A DNA stretch of 64,000 nt from Clostridiales bacterium (GCA_015058155.1 SVCW01000001.1:1-64000); one strand, 5' to 3'; positions 7,461-15,769 are shown, counted from the first letter of the stretch. The notes: generated by a model not told the origin, from the sequence alone. Program-made: numbers and translations.

Positions 7461-7784
7461 ATGGGAAATAAGAAGTTATATAAGTCAAATGACAACAAGG
7501 TACTCTGTGGAGTTTGCGGAGGTATCGGAGAGTATTTCGGAATTGATCCCGTGATAGTGAGAATTGCACTCGTAGTTCTTACATTTCTCGGTTTCAGTGG
7601 AGTGCTTGCATATATCATCGCAATATTCATTATTCCGAATCAGCCTGTAGTCAAAATGAATGTTCAGCAGGAAACTAATACAAATTATGGCGGAACTCCG
7701 ACTTATACAACAGTTACAAAAAACGTTGTAGAATCAGAAGCGGTCGTAACAGAATCAGAACCTTCTGATAAGGGTGAAAACTAA
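7461..7784 (+). CDS. PspC domain-containing small membrane protein
   Basis: A 107-residue protein whose first 60 residues are a PspC domain: KKLYKSNDNKVLCGVCGGIGEYFGIDP, then one membrane segment (VRIALVVLTFLGFSGVLAYIIAIFIIP). The remaining 45 residues form a polar, Thr/Glu-rich tail. PspC proteins take part in envelope-stress sensing in Proteobacteria; the role in clostridia is not established. AGAAGG precedes the ATG. The gene lies 38 nt after the hydrogenase and ends at a strong terminator, so it may share that transcript. Confidence 0.85.
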   Translation: MGNKKLYKSNDNKVLCGVCGGIGEYFGIDPVIVRIALVVLTFLGFSGVLAYIIAIFIIPNQPVVKMNVQQETNTNYGGTPTYTTVTKNVVESEAVVTESEPSDKGEN

Positions 7785-7793
7785 ACAATTATT

Positions 7794-7822
7794 AAGGCGT
7801 GTAATAAATACACGCCTTTTTT
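7794..7822 (+). terminator. Intrinsic terminator after PspC gene
   Basis: AAGGCGTGTA (7794-7803) pairs with TACACGCCTT (7809-7818), 10 perfect pairs and a 5-nt loop, followed by a T run. Confidence 0.9.
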
Positions 7823-7855
7823 AATACAAAAACCACGCTTATGCGTGGCTTTAAT

Positions 7856-8449
7856 TCAGAATCTGTCGCTGTTGTTTAAAAGATCGCGGATGAAACCTCC
7901 CTGCACTTTTGGCTTTGATTTTGAAGGTGCGCTGTTTCCGCCTGATGTATTATTACCGGAGGTAGTATCACTTTTTTCAATTTCCATTATTTCGACATCA
8001 AGTTTTCCGTCTTCAATAGTAAGAATCGCATATGTTCCTCTGGAACCGTCAGCCGGAAGTGTAATACTTCCGGGATTTATGAGTCTGAGACCATCAGCAT
8101 CAGCATTCAGAGCTCTGTGTGTGTGCCCGAAAAGCACAGTGCTGCAGCCTTGCTCTTCTGCAAAATACATGAGTGACTGAACTGAATTCTTTACGTTTTG
8201 CATATGTCCGTGTGTGAGAAGGATCCTGCCGCATTCTGTATCAAGGATCTTGAAATCGTCTTTTGAATAACCGCCGTCCATATTGCCTCTTACGCTTATA
8301 ACATCGCATCCGAGGCTGCTTTCAAGATATTTTGCATCCTTTTCATAATCACCAAGGTGAATGATGGAATCTATGTCTCCGATTTTATTATAAATCTCCT
8401 GTACTTTTTCAGTTTTTCCGTGTGTATCGCTGATAACTAAAAACTTCAT
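7856..8449 (-). CDS. YfcE/MJ0936-type metallophosphoesterase
   Basis: A 197-residue calcineurin-like phosphodiesterase. All metal-ligand motifs are present in order: SDTHG (7-11), GDYEKD (33-38), GNMDGG (55-60), THGH (79-82) and GHTHRA (102-107). The catalytic domain ends near residue 158, as usual. The final 40 residues are a Ser/Gly/Asn-rich linker (SDTTSGNNTSGGNSAPSKS) and a short tail GGFIRDLLNNSDRF, a lineage-specific extension. Family members hydrolyse artificial phosphodiesters; the natural substrate here is unknown. It is a single minus-strand gene between two terminator or promoter regions. Confidence 0.9.
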   Translation of the reverse strand: MKFLVISDTHGKTEKVQEIYNKIGDIDSIIHLGDYEKDAKYLESSLGCDVISVRGNMDGGYSKDDFKILDTECGRILLTHGHMQNVKNSVQSLMYFAEEQGCSTVLFGHTHRALNADADGLRLINPGSITLPADGSRGTYAILTIEDGKLDVEIMEIEKSDTTSGNNTSGGNSAPSKSKPKVQGGFIRDLLNNSDRF

Positions 8450-8543
8450 AATAACGTCTCCTGTCAGTATAAATACTAGTTATAGCGCAAGTATAACACA
8501 CAAAAAACAAAACTTCCATACCAAGATGTTACATATGAGACAA

Positions 8544-8572
8544 TTGACGGAAACGGTCGTTTGGGTTACAAT
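8544..8572 (+). promoter_or_regulatory. Predicted promoter of the MoaA-like gene
   Basis: TTGACG (8544-8549) and TACAAT (8567-8572) with 17-nt spacing. It may drive the long same-strand run beginning at 8634. Confidence 0.65.
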
Positions 8573-8633
8573 AAAGTATTAAGAAAAATATGATAGCATG
8601 CGCTAAGTATGCTCATTCAGGAGGATAAATAAA

Positions 8634-9359
8634 TTGGCTGAATTAAGAAACACTAAAATGAGAATAGAAATTCCTTCAGGCGAAAATGAAAAGGGACTCG
8701 GAAGAAAGGAAATCAAAGAACTCGTTGAAAATGCTGCAAAAGACGGAATCGATACAGTAAAGATTATCGGAACTGAACCGATTGAAAATCCTGAAATTGT
8801 AAAGATTGTAAAGGATATCGCAAGAATCGAAGGAATCAAGGACATTTCTATCGCTACAAAGGGAAAGGTTCTTGAACCAAAAGCTCAGCAGCTTAAGGAA
8901 GCAGGACTTTCAAGAGTAACATTTAACCTTGATACACTTCTTCCAATCAGATATGTCGGTGGTGATATCAACGACGTAGTAAAAGGTATCAATGCTGCAA
9001 CTGACAATGGTCTCAAGCCTGTAAAGATTAATGTTCTTCTTCAGAAGGGCTATAATGACGACGAAATCATGGACTATGTCCAGCTTACTTTCCAGCATGA
9101 ATATGAAATCAGATTTATAGAAATGACAGAAGAAGAAGAGGCAGCATCAAAGTACGACTTTATGTCATGTGAAGAAGTAAAGGCTAAGCTTCCTGCACTT
9201 CGTCCTGCCGTACTTGATAAGGATGGAAATCTTTCAGAAGATCCAAGATGCGGTATCGCTGATGTTTACAAGTATCCGGGTGCAAGAGGAAAAATCTGTT
9301 TCATTGCTAAGCGTGCAGAAGATTTCGAAGAACGTACAGCTGCTGTATTTGTAAAATAA
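8634..9359 (+). CDS. MoaA-like protein lacking both iron-sulfur clusters
   Basis: A 241-residue relative of the molybdopterin-precursor enzyme GTP 3',8-cyclase (MoaA). Residues 42-104 align with the MoaA core: IIGTEP corresponds to TGGEP, and SRVTFNLDTL to the RVNVSLDSL strand. GIADVYKYPGARGKICFIA (207-225) matches the segment just before the C-terminal cluster. The CxxxCxxC radical-SAM motif is absent, the protein starting after it, and the C-terminal CxxC...C is missing because the protein ends there. Only Cys 179, 206 and 222 exist. It is therefore unlikely to be a radical-SAM enzyme. TTG start after AGGAGG. Confidence 0.7.
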   Translation: MAELRNTKMRIEIPSGENEKGLGRKEIKELVENAAKDGIDTVKIIGTEPIENPEIVKIVKDIARIEGIKDISIATKGKVLEPKAQQLKEAGLSRVTFNLDTLLPIRYVGGDINDVVKGINAATDNGLKPVKINVLLQKGYNDDEIMDYVQLTFQHEYEIRFIEMTEEEEAASKYDFMSCEEVKAKLPALRPAVLDKDGNLSEDPRCGIADVYKYPGARGKICFIAKRAEDFEERTAAVFVK

Positions 9360-9389
9360 AAGATTACGGTATTCCGGGAAAGGAATCGC

Positions 9390-10157
9390 ATGTACAGAGA
9401 ACTGAACAAAAAAAGAATAATTATCGAACGCAGAAAGCCATATAAAGATAATATAGTCGAGTTTCTGAAGGAACTTGATACTGTTGATGTGCTCTATACG
9501 TCTGCAAAACTTGACGGCAGTACAATTACACGCGATATGATTACCGGAATGCTGAAAGGGGCTTTTTATACTGATGTAAGTCTCATGGAGCATGCAAAAG
9601 TTCAGAGATACAGAGAAGTGATTGAAGAACTTTACAATATGAGCAGAATGAAAATAGGTCTTTCACAACCTGTGATGACACATATATATTCGCGCATTAT
9701 GGATAAGCCGGTGAACGACTACAGAGATTGTAATCCTGTTGTTTATGAGTGGGATTACAATCCGCCTCATCCTCGAGAAATAATCGGACAGTTACATACT
9801 CTTGTAAACTGGATAGAACGAGACGGTGCAGAGTACGACATTGTGAATCCTATGGAAACATCTGACCTTCAGGATGAGCCTTCAAATTTTGTACTAAGAG
9901 CAGCATATCTTCATAACAGAATTCTTGAGATTTATCCTTACAATGAAGGTAACAGTGAATTTGCAAGATTTGTTATGTACTACTATCTGATTAGTAAAGG
10001 ATATCCTGTTTTTGAGCTTCTTTTCAGCGAAAGTGAATATAATGAAGCTGTGGCCGAGTATCTTGCAAGCGGTAATATCGGACCGTTTTATCAAGGCCTT
10101 ATGCAGTCGCTTATGGCAAAGATGGAACTTATAATGACGCTTACAGCGATTGACTAA
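9390..10157 (+). CDS. Fic-fold protein with degenerate catalytic motif
   Basis: A 255-residue protein with the outline of a Fic domain. TSAKLDGSTIT (37-47) resembles the N-terminal inhibitory-helix region, NPPHPREIIGQLHTLVNW (124-141) the segment before the core, and HNRILEIYPYNEGNSEFAR (175-193) the active-site loop. The canonical motif HPFx(D/E)GNGR is changed: Tyr 182 replaces the catalytic His, and GNGR has become GNSEFAR. AMP transfer is thus doubtful, and the role may be structural or regulatory. It follows the MoaA-like gene by 30 nt and ends 19 nt before murB. Assignment to Fic is by pattern only. Confidence 0.6.
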   Translation: MYRELNKKRIIIERRKPYKDNIVEFLKELDTVDVLYTSAKLDGSTITRDMITGMLKGAFYTDVSLMEHAKVQRYREVIEELYNMSRMKIGLSQPVMTHIYSRIMDKPVNDYRDCNPVVYEWDYNPPHPREIIGQLHTLVNWIERDGAEYDIVNPMETSDLQDEPSNFVLRAAYLHNRILEIYPYNEGNSEFARFVMYYYLISKGYPVFELLFSESEYNEAVAEYLASGNIGPFYQGLMQSLMAKMELIMTLTAID

Positions 10158-10176
10158 TTTTTTAACGGAGAAAAGA

Positions 10177-11193
10177 ATGGATTTATTTAATATTAAATCG
10201 TTACTATCAGAAAGACTTGGTGATGATGCCGTTATCCCTATGGCAGACATGAGCGAGTACTGTTCATTCAAGTGTGGTGGCAAGGCGGATCTCCTTGTAA
10301 TTGCGGAAGGTATGGATGAATTAAGGTACGCGCTTTACGTAATTGCAGGAGCAGACGAGATGTTCCCTTCATGCGGAAGCTGCAGCGGTGATAAGTGTAG
10401 CATCTGCGAAAGCAGCGAAGCATGCAGCGGTTGCGGAAGAGAAGGCAAAAAGCCAATTCCTTATATGGTAATAGGGAATGGTTCGAACATTCTCGTTCGT
10501 GACGGAGGATACGAAGGCATTTTGATTAAACTCGGAGAAGGTTTTTCTGAAGTTGAAATAGATGGAACTGAAGTAAGAGCAGGAGCATCTGCTTTACTTT
10601 CAAAAGTTGCAAAGGATGCGGCAAAGGAAGGCCTCACTGGTTTTGAATTTGCAAGCGGAATTCCTGGAAGCACAGGCGGCGGACTCTTTATGAATGCAGG
10701 TGCTTACGGCGGGGAAATGAAAGATGTAGTGAAGTATGTAAAGGCGATTTCAAGAGACGGAATGCGGGAATATATGCTCGATGTTTCAGAACTTGACCTT
10801 TCATACAGACATAGTATTTTTGGAGAAACAGGCGATATTATAACTGAAGTAGTCTACGGACTCGAAAAAGGTAATATCGAAGAAATAAACGAAAAAATGA
10901 AGGAACTTGCAGGCAAACGCACTTCAAAACAGCCACTGCAGTATCCTAGCTGCGGAAGCTTCTTTAAGAGACCTGAAGGTTTCTTTGCGGGAGCACTTAT
11001 CGAAGGTGCAGGTCTCAAAGGCCTCATGGTCGGCGGGGCACAGGTTTCACAGTTACATGCAGGTTTCCTTATAAACAAAGATAATGCTACTGCTACTGAT
11101 GTAATTAATCTTATGAAACTTATCCAGAACACAGTTTACGATAAGTATGGTGTAAAGCTTACGCCTGAAGTAAGAATCATCGGAAGAGAATAG
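10177..11193 (+). CDS. murB: UDP-N-acetylmuramate dehydrogenase with Cys-rich insertion
   Basis: FAD enzyme (338 aa) reducing UDP-GlcNAc-enolpyruvate to UDP-MurNAc in peptidoglycan synthesis. Recognisable parts are CGGKADLLV (33-41), VIGNGSNILVRDGGYEG (98-114), GIPGSTGGGLFMNAGAYGGEM, the YRHSIF segment, and the C-terminal QVSQLHAGFLINKDNATATD. Between residues 63 and 95 sits an insertion with Cys 66, 69, 74, 77, 83 and 86, forming three CxxC pairs, absent from typical MurB and perhaps metal-binding. ATG 10177 follows GGAG at good spacing; ATG 10150 overlaps the preceding gene and is rejected. First of a murB-PHP-rapZ run common in Bacillota. Confidence 0.95.
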   Translation: MDLFNIKSLLSERLGDDAVIPMADMSEYCSFKCGGKADLLVIAEGMDELRYALYVIAGADEMFPSCGSCSGDKCSICESSEACSGCGREGKKPIPYMVIGNGSNILVRDGGYEGILIKLGEGFSEVEIDGTEVRAGASALLSKVAKDAAKEGLTGFEFASGIPGSTGGGLFMNAGAYGGEMKDVVKYVKAISRDGMREYMLDVSELDLSYRHSIFGETGDIITEVVYGLEKGNIEEINEKMKELAGKRTSKQPLQYPSCGSFFKRPEGFFAGALIEGAGLKGLMVGGAQVSQLHAGFLINKDNATATDVINLMKLIQNTVYDKYGVKLTPEVRIIGRE

Positions 11194-11218
11194 TTAGTTG
11201 ACAGGCAGGCAAAAGGTA

Positions 11219-11971
11219 ATGGGAGCAAACAAAACGAATTATAACAATTACAAACTCACATACGACTACCACACACATACAACTTATTCACACGGAAAAG
11301 GTTCAATCGAAGACAATGTAAAGGCTGCGATTGAGCTCGGACTAAAAGGAATCGGTATTGCAGATCATGGTCCGGGACATCTTACGTATGGTGTTAAAAG
11401 GGATAACCTCTATGTGATGAAAAAGGAAATCGAAGAACTGAGAGTGAAGTATCCTCAGATTGAAATCCTTATGAGCGTAGAGGCAAATATCGTAAGTGTC
11501 GGAAATAACCTTGATGTAAGAGAAGACGAAAAGTGGATTTTTGACTATCTGATAGCCGGCTATCACTACGGAATCAGAAACGGTTACTGCGTTAAAAACT
11601 GGATAAATGAGAAAATCTACAAAGGAAGAAGCAACAGAGAACTCATGATGAACAACACAAAAATGGTTCTTGATGCGCTCCAGAACAATGATATCAGGAT
11701 TCTCACACATCCGGGTGATAAGGCACAGTTTGACATGAGAGAAATAGCGATTACATGTGCGGCTACAGGTACTCTTATGGAAATCAATACGTGGCACGAT
11801 CACCTCACAAGAGAAGAACTCGAAATAGTAAAGAAATACGACGTAAACTTTGCAGTATCGAGCGATGCTCATTCACCTGCAAGGGTAGGAGAAGTAAGAG
11901 AAGCAATTAAAAAAGCCTTTGATGCCGGTATTGAACCGGAAAGAATCAAAAACATAGAACGTATTTATTAA
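11219..11971 (+). CDS. PHP domain phosphoesterase
   Basis: A 250-residue PHP (polymerase and histidinol phosphatase) hydrolase. The metal-binding residues appear in order: DYHTHTTYSHG near the N-terminus, GIADHGPGH, the glutamate in LMSVEANI, AGYHYG, ILTHPGD and AVSSDAHSPARVG. It most resembles YcdX-like stand-alone PHP phosphatases, not DNA polymerase domains. ATG 11219 is preferred; the in-frame TTG at 11198 would sit 4 nt after murB and lacks a better ribosome site. The placement between murB and rapZ is conserved in many Bacillota, suggesting a link to cell-envelope metabolism; the substrate is unknown. Confidence 0.85.
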   Translation: MGANKTNYNNYKLTYDYHTHTTYSHGKGSIEDNVKAAIELGLKGIGIADHGPGHLTYGVKRDNLYVMKKEIEELRVKYPQIEILMSVEANIVSVGNNLDVREDEKWIFDYLIAGYHYGIRNGYCVKNWINEKIYKGRSNRELMMNNTKMVLDALQNNDIRILTHPGDKAQFDMREIAITCAATGTLMEINTWHDHLTREELEIVKKYDVNFAVSSDAHSPARVGEVREAIKKAFDAGIEPERIKNIERIY

Positions 11972-12001
11972 TTTTTACTAGCGTATCGCAGGAGACAGAT
12001 T

Positions 12002-12850
12002 ATGGAGTTAATCATTGTAACAGGCCTTTCCGGAGCCGGAAAAACGCAGGCGATAAACTGCCTTGAAGACCTCGGATATTACTGTATTGATAATATGCCA
12101 CCGGCGCTAATCAAGAATTTCATAGAGCTTACTTCAAGGGGCAAGACTGCTGTTGAAAAGGCTGCCCTTGTGGTTGATGTGCGTGGAGGCGAGTTTTTCA
12201 GCGACGCCAAAGAATCGCTCATGGATCTCAGAAAACTTGAGATTGAGTACAAGATTATATTCCTTGAAGCAGACGAAAAGGTTCTTATAAGACGATATAA
12301 CGAAACACGAAGAACTCATCCGCTTTCAGAAAGAGGAAGTGCGGAAGATGGTATCAGGAAGGAAGTGGAGCTTCTTTCTGAAATCAGAAAGATGGCCGAT
12401 TATGTTATAGACACTTCAAACATGAAATCATCAAGACTCATGGCAGAAGTAAGGTCTATAATTGATACTGAGAAAAACGGAGAAACATTTACTCTCAATA
12501 TCAAGTCATTTGGATATAAGTACGGGATACCGCTTGATGCGGATTTCGTGTTTGACATGAGATTCATACCGAATCCTTTCTACGTACCGACGCTCAAGCC
12601 ACTTTCGGGTAATAACAAAAAAGTACAGGAATTCGTGATGAAACATGAAGAAAGCCAGGCTTTTCTTGATACTGTAAGCACCATGATAAAGGCTATGATT
12701 CCTTGCTATGTCAGAGAGGGTAAGTATCACCTGAACATTGCATTCGGATGTACAGGCGGACATCACCGCTCGGTTACAATGGCAAATATTTTCGCCGAAA
12801 AACTTAAGGCTGAAGGTATGCGAATTACTCTTGAACACAGAGATTTATAG
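12002..12850 (+). CDS. rapZ: RNase adapter / nucleotide-binding protein RapZ (YvcJ)
   Basis: A 282-residue P-loop protein. The Walker A motif TGLSGAGKTQ (residues 7-16) is followed by CLEDLGYYCIDNMPPALI, diagnostic for this family. The C-terminal half holds FGYKYGIPLDADFVFDMRFIPNPFY and CTGGHHRSVTMAN, the conserved RNA- and ligand-binding domain. In Gram-negatives it controls GlmS synthesis; in Bacillus YvcJ it hydrolyses nucleotides and affects competence. In most Bacillota yvcK and whiA follow directly. Here the next gene is unrelated, so that arrangement is broken in this genome. Confidence 0.95.
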   Translation: MELIIVTGLSGAGKTQAINCLEDLGYYCIDNMPPALIKNFIELTSRGKTAVEKAALVVDVRGGEFFSDAKESLMDLRKLEIEYKIIFLEADEKVLIRRYNETRRTHPLSERGSAEDGIRKEVELLSEIRKMADYVIDTSNMKSSRLMAEVRSIIDTEKNGETFTLNIKSFGYKYGIPLDADFVFDMRFIPNPFYVPTLKPLSGNNKKVQEFVMKHEESQAFLDTVSTMIKAMIPCYVREGKYHLNIAFGCTGGHHRSVTMANIFAEKLKAEGMRITLEHRDL

Positions 12851-12881
12851 ATATTACTTATGAAAAATGAGGAGGTCAAGT

Positions 12882-13706
12882 ATGGAAAAACTTATCATCA
12901 CAGCTGCTATCTGCGGTATGGGCGGAACTAAAGAAGACAATCCTGCAATTCCGTATACAATTGAAGAACTTGCACTCGAAGCAAAAGCGGCATTTGATGC
13001 AGGCGCTTCAGTAATTCATATGCACGTAAGAAATGATGACGGTAGTGTTTCATTTGACAAGGCAAGATATCAGGCTGCAGTTGATGCTGTAGAAGCAGCA
13101 TGTCCGGGCGTAATCATTATCCAGCCGGCAGACGGCGGAGCAGTTGACTGGGAAACACTTGAAAATTACAAGGAAGGCGATCCTGTAAAGCTTCCTGAAA
13201 TGTTTACACTTCCGACAGGAACATGTAACTGGGGCGGAGACGGCGCATACATAAACGAAGAATGTGATGTTTTCAAGCGCGCAGGTATTTTAAAGAGACT
13301 CGGCATCGTACCTGACCTTGAATCATTTGACAAGGGAATGATTGATACAATCATCAAGGGAAACAATATCGGCCTTTTCGAGCACCCTGCACATTTCGAT
13401 TTCATCCTCGGAGTTCAGATGGCAGCAAACGTAAGAGACCTTACTTTCCTTTCATCAAGCCTTCCGCACTGGGCAACTTTTACTGCTACAGGAATCGGTC
13501 CTGATGCATGGCATATCGCTGCATCAGCAATTCTTCTCGGCGGACATGTAAGAGTCGGTTTCGAAGACAGTATGTTCCTTGAAAAAGGCGTAATGGCAAA
13601 GAGCAACGGAGAACTCGTTGAAAAGGTAGCTACTCTTGCAAAACTTCTCGGAAGAGAAATTGCAACACCTGACGAAGCGAGAAAGATTCTCGGAATCATC
13701 AAATAG
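12882..13706 (+). CDS. kce: 3-keto-5-aminohexanoate cleavage (BKACE) family enzyme
   Basis: A 274-residue zinc-dependent Claisen-type lyase that condenses a beta-keto acid with acetyl-CoA to give an aminoacyl-CoA and acetoacetate. The TIM-barrel family signatures are present: TAAICGMGGTKEDNPAIPYT at the start, IHMHVRNDDG with the zinc-binding HxH, IIQPADGG, and GHVRVGFEDS near the end. Kce acts in lysine fermentation, but BKACE enzymes take several substrates and none of the other lysine-pathway genes is nearby. Start ATG 12882 follows GAGGAGG; an upstream in-frame start at 12867 is rejected. The symbol reflects family resemblance only. Confidence 0.8.
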   Translation: MEKLIITAAICGMGGTKEDNPAIPYTIEELALEAKAAFDAGASVIHMHVRNDDGSVSFDKARYQAAVDAVEAACPGVIIIQPADGGAVDWETLENYKEGDPVKLPEMFTLPTGTCNWGGDGAYINEECDVFKRAGILKRLGIVPDLESFDKGMIDTIIKGNNIGLFEHPAHFDFILGVQMAANVRDLTFLSSSLPHWATFTATGIGPDAWHIAASAILLGGHVRVGFEDSMFLEKGVMAKSNGELVEKVATLAKLLGREIATPDEARKILGIIK

Positions 13707-13750
13707 TTATTTTTATTATTTATATATTTACTTATTAGGAGGACAACAAA

Positions 13751-14137
13751 ATGGCAAAGACAATCATCGCAACAGACAAGGCACCAGCAGCAATCGGACC
13801 TTATTCACAGGGAAATGAAGCAGCAGGTTTCGTATACGTATCAGGACAGCTTCCTATCGATCCTGCTACAGGTACTATTCCTGAAGGCATCGAAGCTCAG
13901 ACTAAGCAGGCTTTAAACAACGTTAAGGCTATCGTTGAAGCAGCAGGCGGAACTATGGACGACGTTATCAAGACTTCATGCTTCCTCACAAATATCGGTG
14001 ATTTTGCAGCAATGAACGGAATTTACAAGGAATTCTTCTCAGAAGGCAAGTATCCTGCAAGAGCTGCTCTTGAAGTTTCAAAGCTTCCGAAGCCAGAAGC
14101 AGTAGTTGAAATCGAAGCAATCGCTTATATCAAATAG
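13751..14137 (+). CDS. ridA: RidA family reactive intermediate deaminase
   Basis: A 128-residue homotrimeric Rid protein that hydrolyses reactive enamine/imine intermediates such as those released by serine and threonine dehydratases. The sequence is canonical: APAAIGPYSQGNEAAGFVYVSGQ, a central QTKQALNNVKAIVEAAGG, and the arginine-bearing segment YPARAALEVSKLPKPEAVVEIEAIA. Its product would make sense beside the serine dehydratase of this genome, although that gene is 11 kb away. It follows the BKACE gene by 44 nt with an AGGAGG site and is probably co-transcribed. It is not the ammonia-lyase Kal, which is sometimes paired with kce. Confidence 0.93.
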   Translation: MAKTIIATDKAPAAIGPYSQGNEAAGFVYVSGQLPIDPATGTIPEGIEAQTKQALNNVKAIVEAAGGTMDDVIKTSCFLTNIGDFAAMNGIYKEFFSEGKYPARAALEVSKLPKPEAVVEIEAIAYIK

Positions 14138-14155
14138 TAAAGGTTTAAAGATTTA

Positions 14156-15250
14156 ATGATCAATTTACTCGATTTAAACAAAAAGGAACTGGAAGATTTT
14201 TTTGTTAACATCGGTGAAAAGAAATTCCGGGCGCAGCAGACACGTGAGTGGATTTATCGCGGCGCCCGCGATTTTTCTGAAATGAAGAATCTTCCGGGAG
14301 AATTGAGAAACAGGCTTGAAAAGATGCAGGAAGCCGGAGAAATCACACTGGGCGGACTTAAGATACTCGATATGAGAAGTGCATCTGATGGAAGTACAGC
14401 CAAGTTTCTTTTCGAACTACACGACGGAAATACAATTGAAACTGTACTTATGAGATATAAGTATGGTAATTCAGTCTGCGTTTCATCACAGGCAGGTTGC
14501 CGTATGGGATGCAGATTCTGCGCAAGTACTCTCCTTGGCCTTCAGAGAAATCTGACTGCCGGTGAAATAGTAGCGCAGGTACTCGCATGTCTCAGATATG
14601 TGAAAGATGAAAATGACTATCCTCTTTCATCAAATGATGAGAGAATCGGACATATAGTAATAATGGGTACAGGTGAACCGCTTGATAATTATGAGAATGT
14701 GAAAAAGTTTACCGAGCTTCTCAATGCAAAGGACGGACTTGATCTTTCGCTCAGAAATATCACACTCTCAACATGCGGACTTGTTCCGGTTATAAAGAAG
14801 TTTACAGAAGAGATGCCGCAGGTAAATCTTGCTATTTCTCTCCATGCTTCAAACAATACTTCAAGAAGCGCACTCATGCCGGTAAATGATGCTTATCCGA
14901 TTGATGAACTCATGCCTGCAGTTTCGGCCCATGCAAGAAAGACAGGCAGAAGAGTAACTTTTGAGTATGCACTTACAGCAGGTGTGAACGATAGTGAAAA
15001 GCAGGCAGAAGACCTTGCGAATCTTTTAAGACATTATTTTAACCATCAGGCCGGAAACGGCGGACTCTGTCACGTCAACCTCATTCCGCTCAATAAAGTT
15101 GAGGAAATAGGAATGGAAGGTTCAGGAAGAAAACAGGTACTTGCTTTCCAGAAAAAGCTTGAAGATATGGGTATCCCTGCAACTATAAGACGTGAAATGG
15201 GCGCTGATATCGATGCGGCCTGCGGTCAGCTCAGACTCGGTAAAAAATAA
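14156..15250 (+). CDS. rlmN: Dual-specificity rRNA/tRNA adenine C2-methyltransferase RlmN
   Basis: A 364-residue radical-SAM enzyme that methylates C2 of A2503 in 23S rRNA and A37 in several tRNAs. The SAM/[4Fe-4S] motif is C115-RMG-C119-RF-C122. Other family segments are MGTGEPLDNYENV, ISLHASNN and NLIPLNKVEE. The second catalytic cysteine, which holds the methyl-transfer adduct, is C356 in DIDAACGQL. The length is normal. ATG 14156 has only a weak AAAGG site and lies 18 nt after ridA. The Cfr-like alternative is disfavoured by overall length and N-terminal domain. Confidence 0.95.
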   Translation: MINLLDLNKKELEDFFVNIGEKKFRAQQTREWIYRGARDFSEMKNLPGELRNRLEKMQEAGEITLGGLKILDMRSASDGSTAKFLFELHDGNTIETVLMRYKYGNSVCVSSQAGCRMGCRFCASTLLGLQRNLTAGEIVAQVLACLRYVKDENDYPLSSNDERIGHIVIMGTGEPLDNYENVKKFTELLNAKDGLDLSLRNITLSTCGLVPVIKKFTEEMPQVNLAISLHASNNTSRSALMPVNDAYPIDELMPAVSAHARKTGRRVTFEYALTAGVNDSEKQAEDLANLLRHYFNHQAGNGGLCHVNLIPLNKVEEIGMEGSGRKQVLAFQKKLEDMGIPATIRREMGADIDAACGQLRLGKK

Positions 15251-15275
15251 AAGTCAGAACATTTTGATTTAACGG

Positions 15276-15304
15276 TTGAGTTAGACCACAAAATACGGTA
15301 TAAT
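15276..15304 (+). promoter_or_regulatory. Predicted promoter of the small P-loop gene
   Basis: TTGAGT (15276-15281) and a perfect TATAAT (15299-15304) with 17-nt spacing, 43 nt before the ATG. Confidence 0.7.
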
Positions 15305-15346
15305 ACTATAACAAGTTATAATTATTTTTTTAAGGAGGCGATTATC

Positions 15347-15769
15347 ATGGTGCAGTTATTGATCGGACATAAGGGAAGCGGAAAGACTAAGAGTATGTGT
15401 GACATGGCCAACGCAGCAGTTGAAACAGCCAATGGAAGCGTAGTATTCTTAAGCAAGAACGACAGACTGACTCATGATCTTAAATATAAGATCCGTGTCG
15501 TATGTATGGAAGACTACAAGGGAATTACTAATTCAGACGAATACATAGGATTTATTTACGGAATCATCAGCTCAGACCACGACCTTGAATACGTATACAT
15601 TGACAGTATTCTTAAGCACGCTGACTTCACAGTGGAAATGCTCCCTGAATTCCTTGCTAGATTAAAGGCTATTTCAGAAGAATACGGCACTAAATTTGTA
15701 GTGAGCGTAAGCCTTGACAAGGAAGAAATGGTCGGAGTAGATTTCTCGGATTTTGAAGTTCTCAACTAA
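15347..15769 (+). CDS. Small P-loop protein of unknown function
   Basis: A 140-residue protein opening with a Walker A motif, LLIGHKGSGKTKSM (residues 4-17). A hydrophobic strand ending in acid, EYVYIDSILKHAD (83-95), could serve as Walker B, and another strand, KFVVSVSLD, follows. It is too short for a full ATPase and has no sensor or helicase motifs. It appears cytoplasmic, with no membrane segment. It resembles small conserved Bacillota proteins sometimes labelled twitching-motility PilT-like. It has its own promoter, an AAGGAGG site, and ends 1 nt before the Nudix ATG, implying translational coupling. Confidence 0.7.
   Translation: MVQLLIGHKGSGKTKSMCDMANAAVETANGSVVFLSKNDRLTHDLKYKIRVVCMEDYKGITNSDEYIGFIYGIISSDHDLEYVYIDSILKHADFTVEMLPEFLARLKAISEEYGTKFVVSVSLDKEEMVGVDFSDFEVLN

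Noticed and set aside
13751-14137. 3-aminobutyryl-CoA ammonia-lyase (Kal) next to kce
   Set aside because: The sequence is a clear RidA protein (GPYSQ...PARAA...VEIEAIA) and does not resemble Kal.
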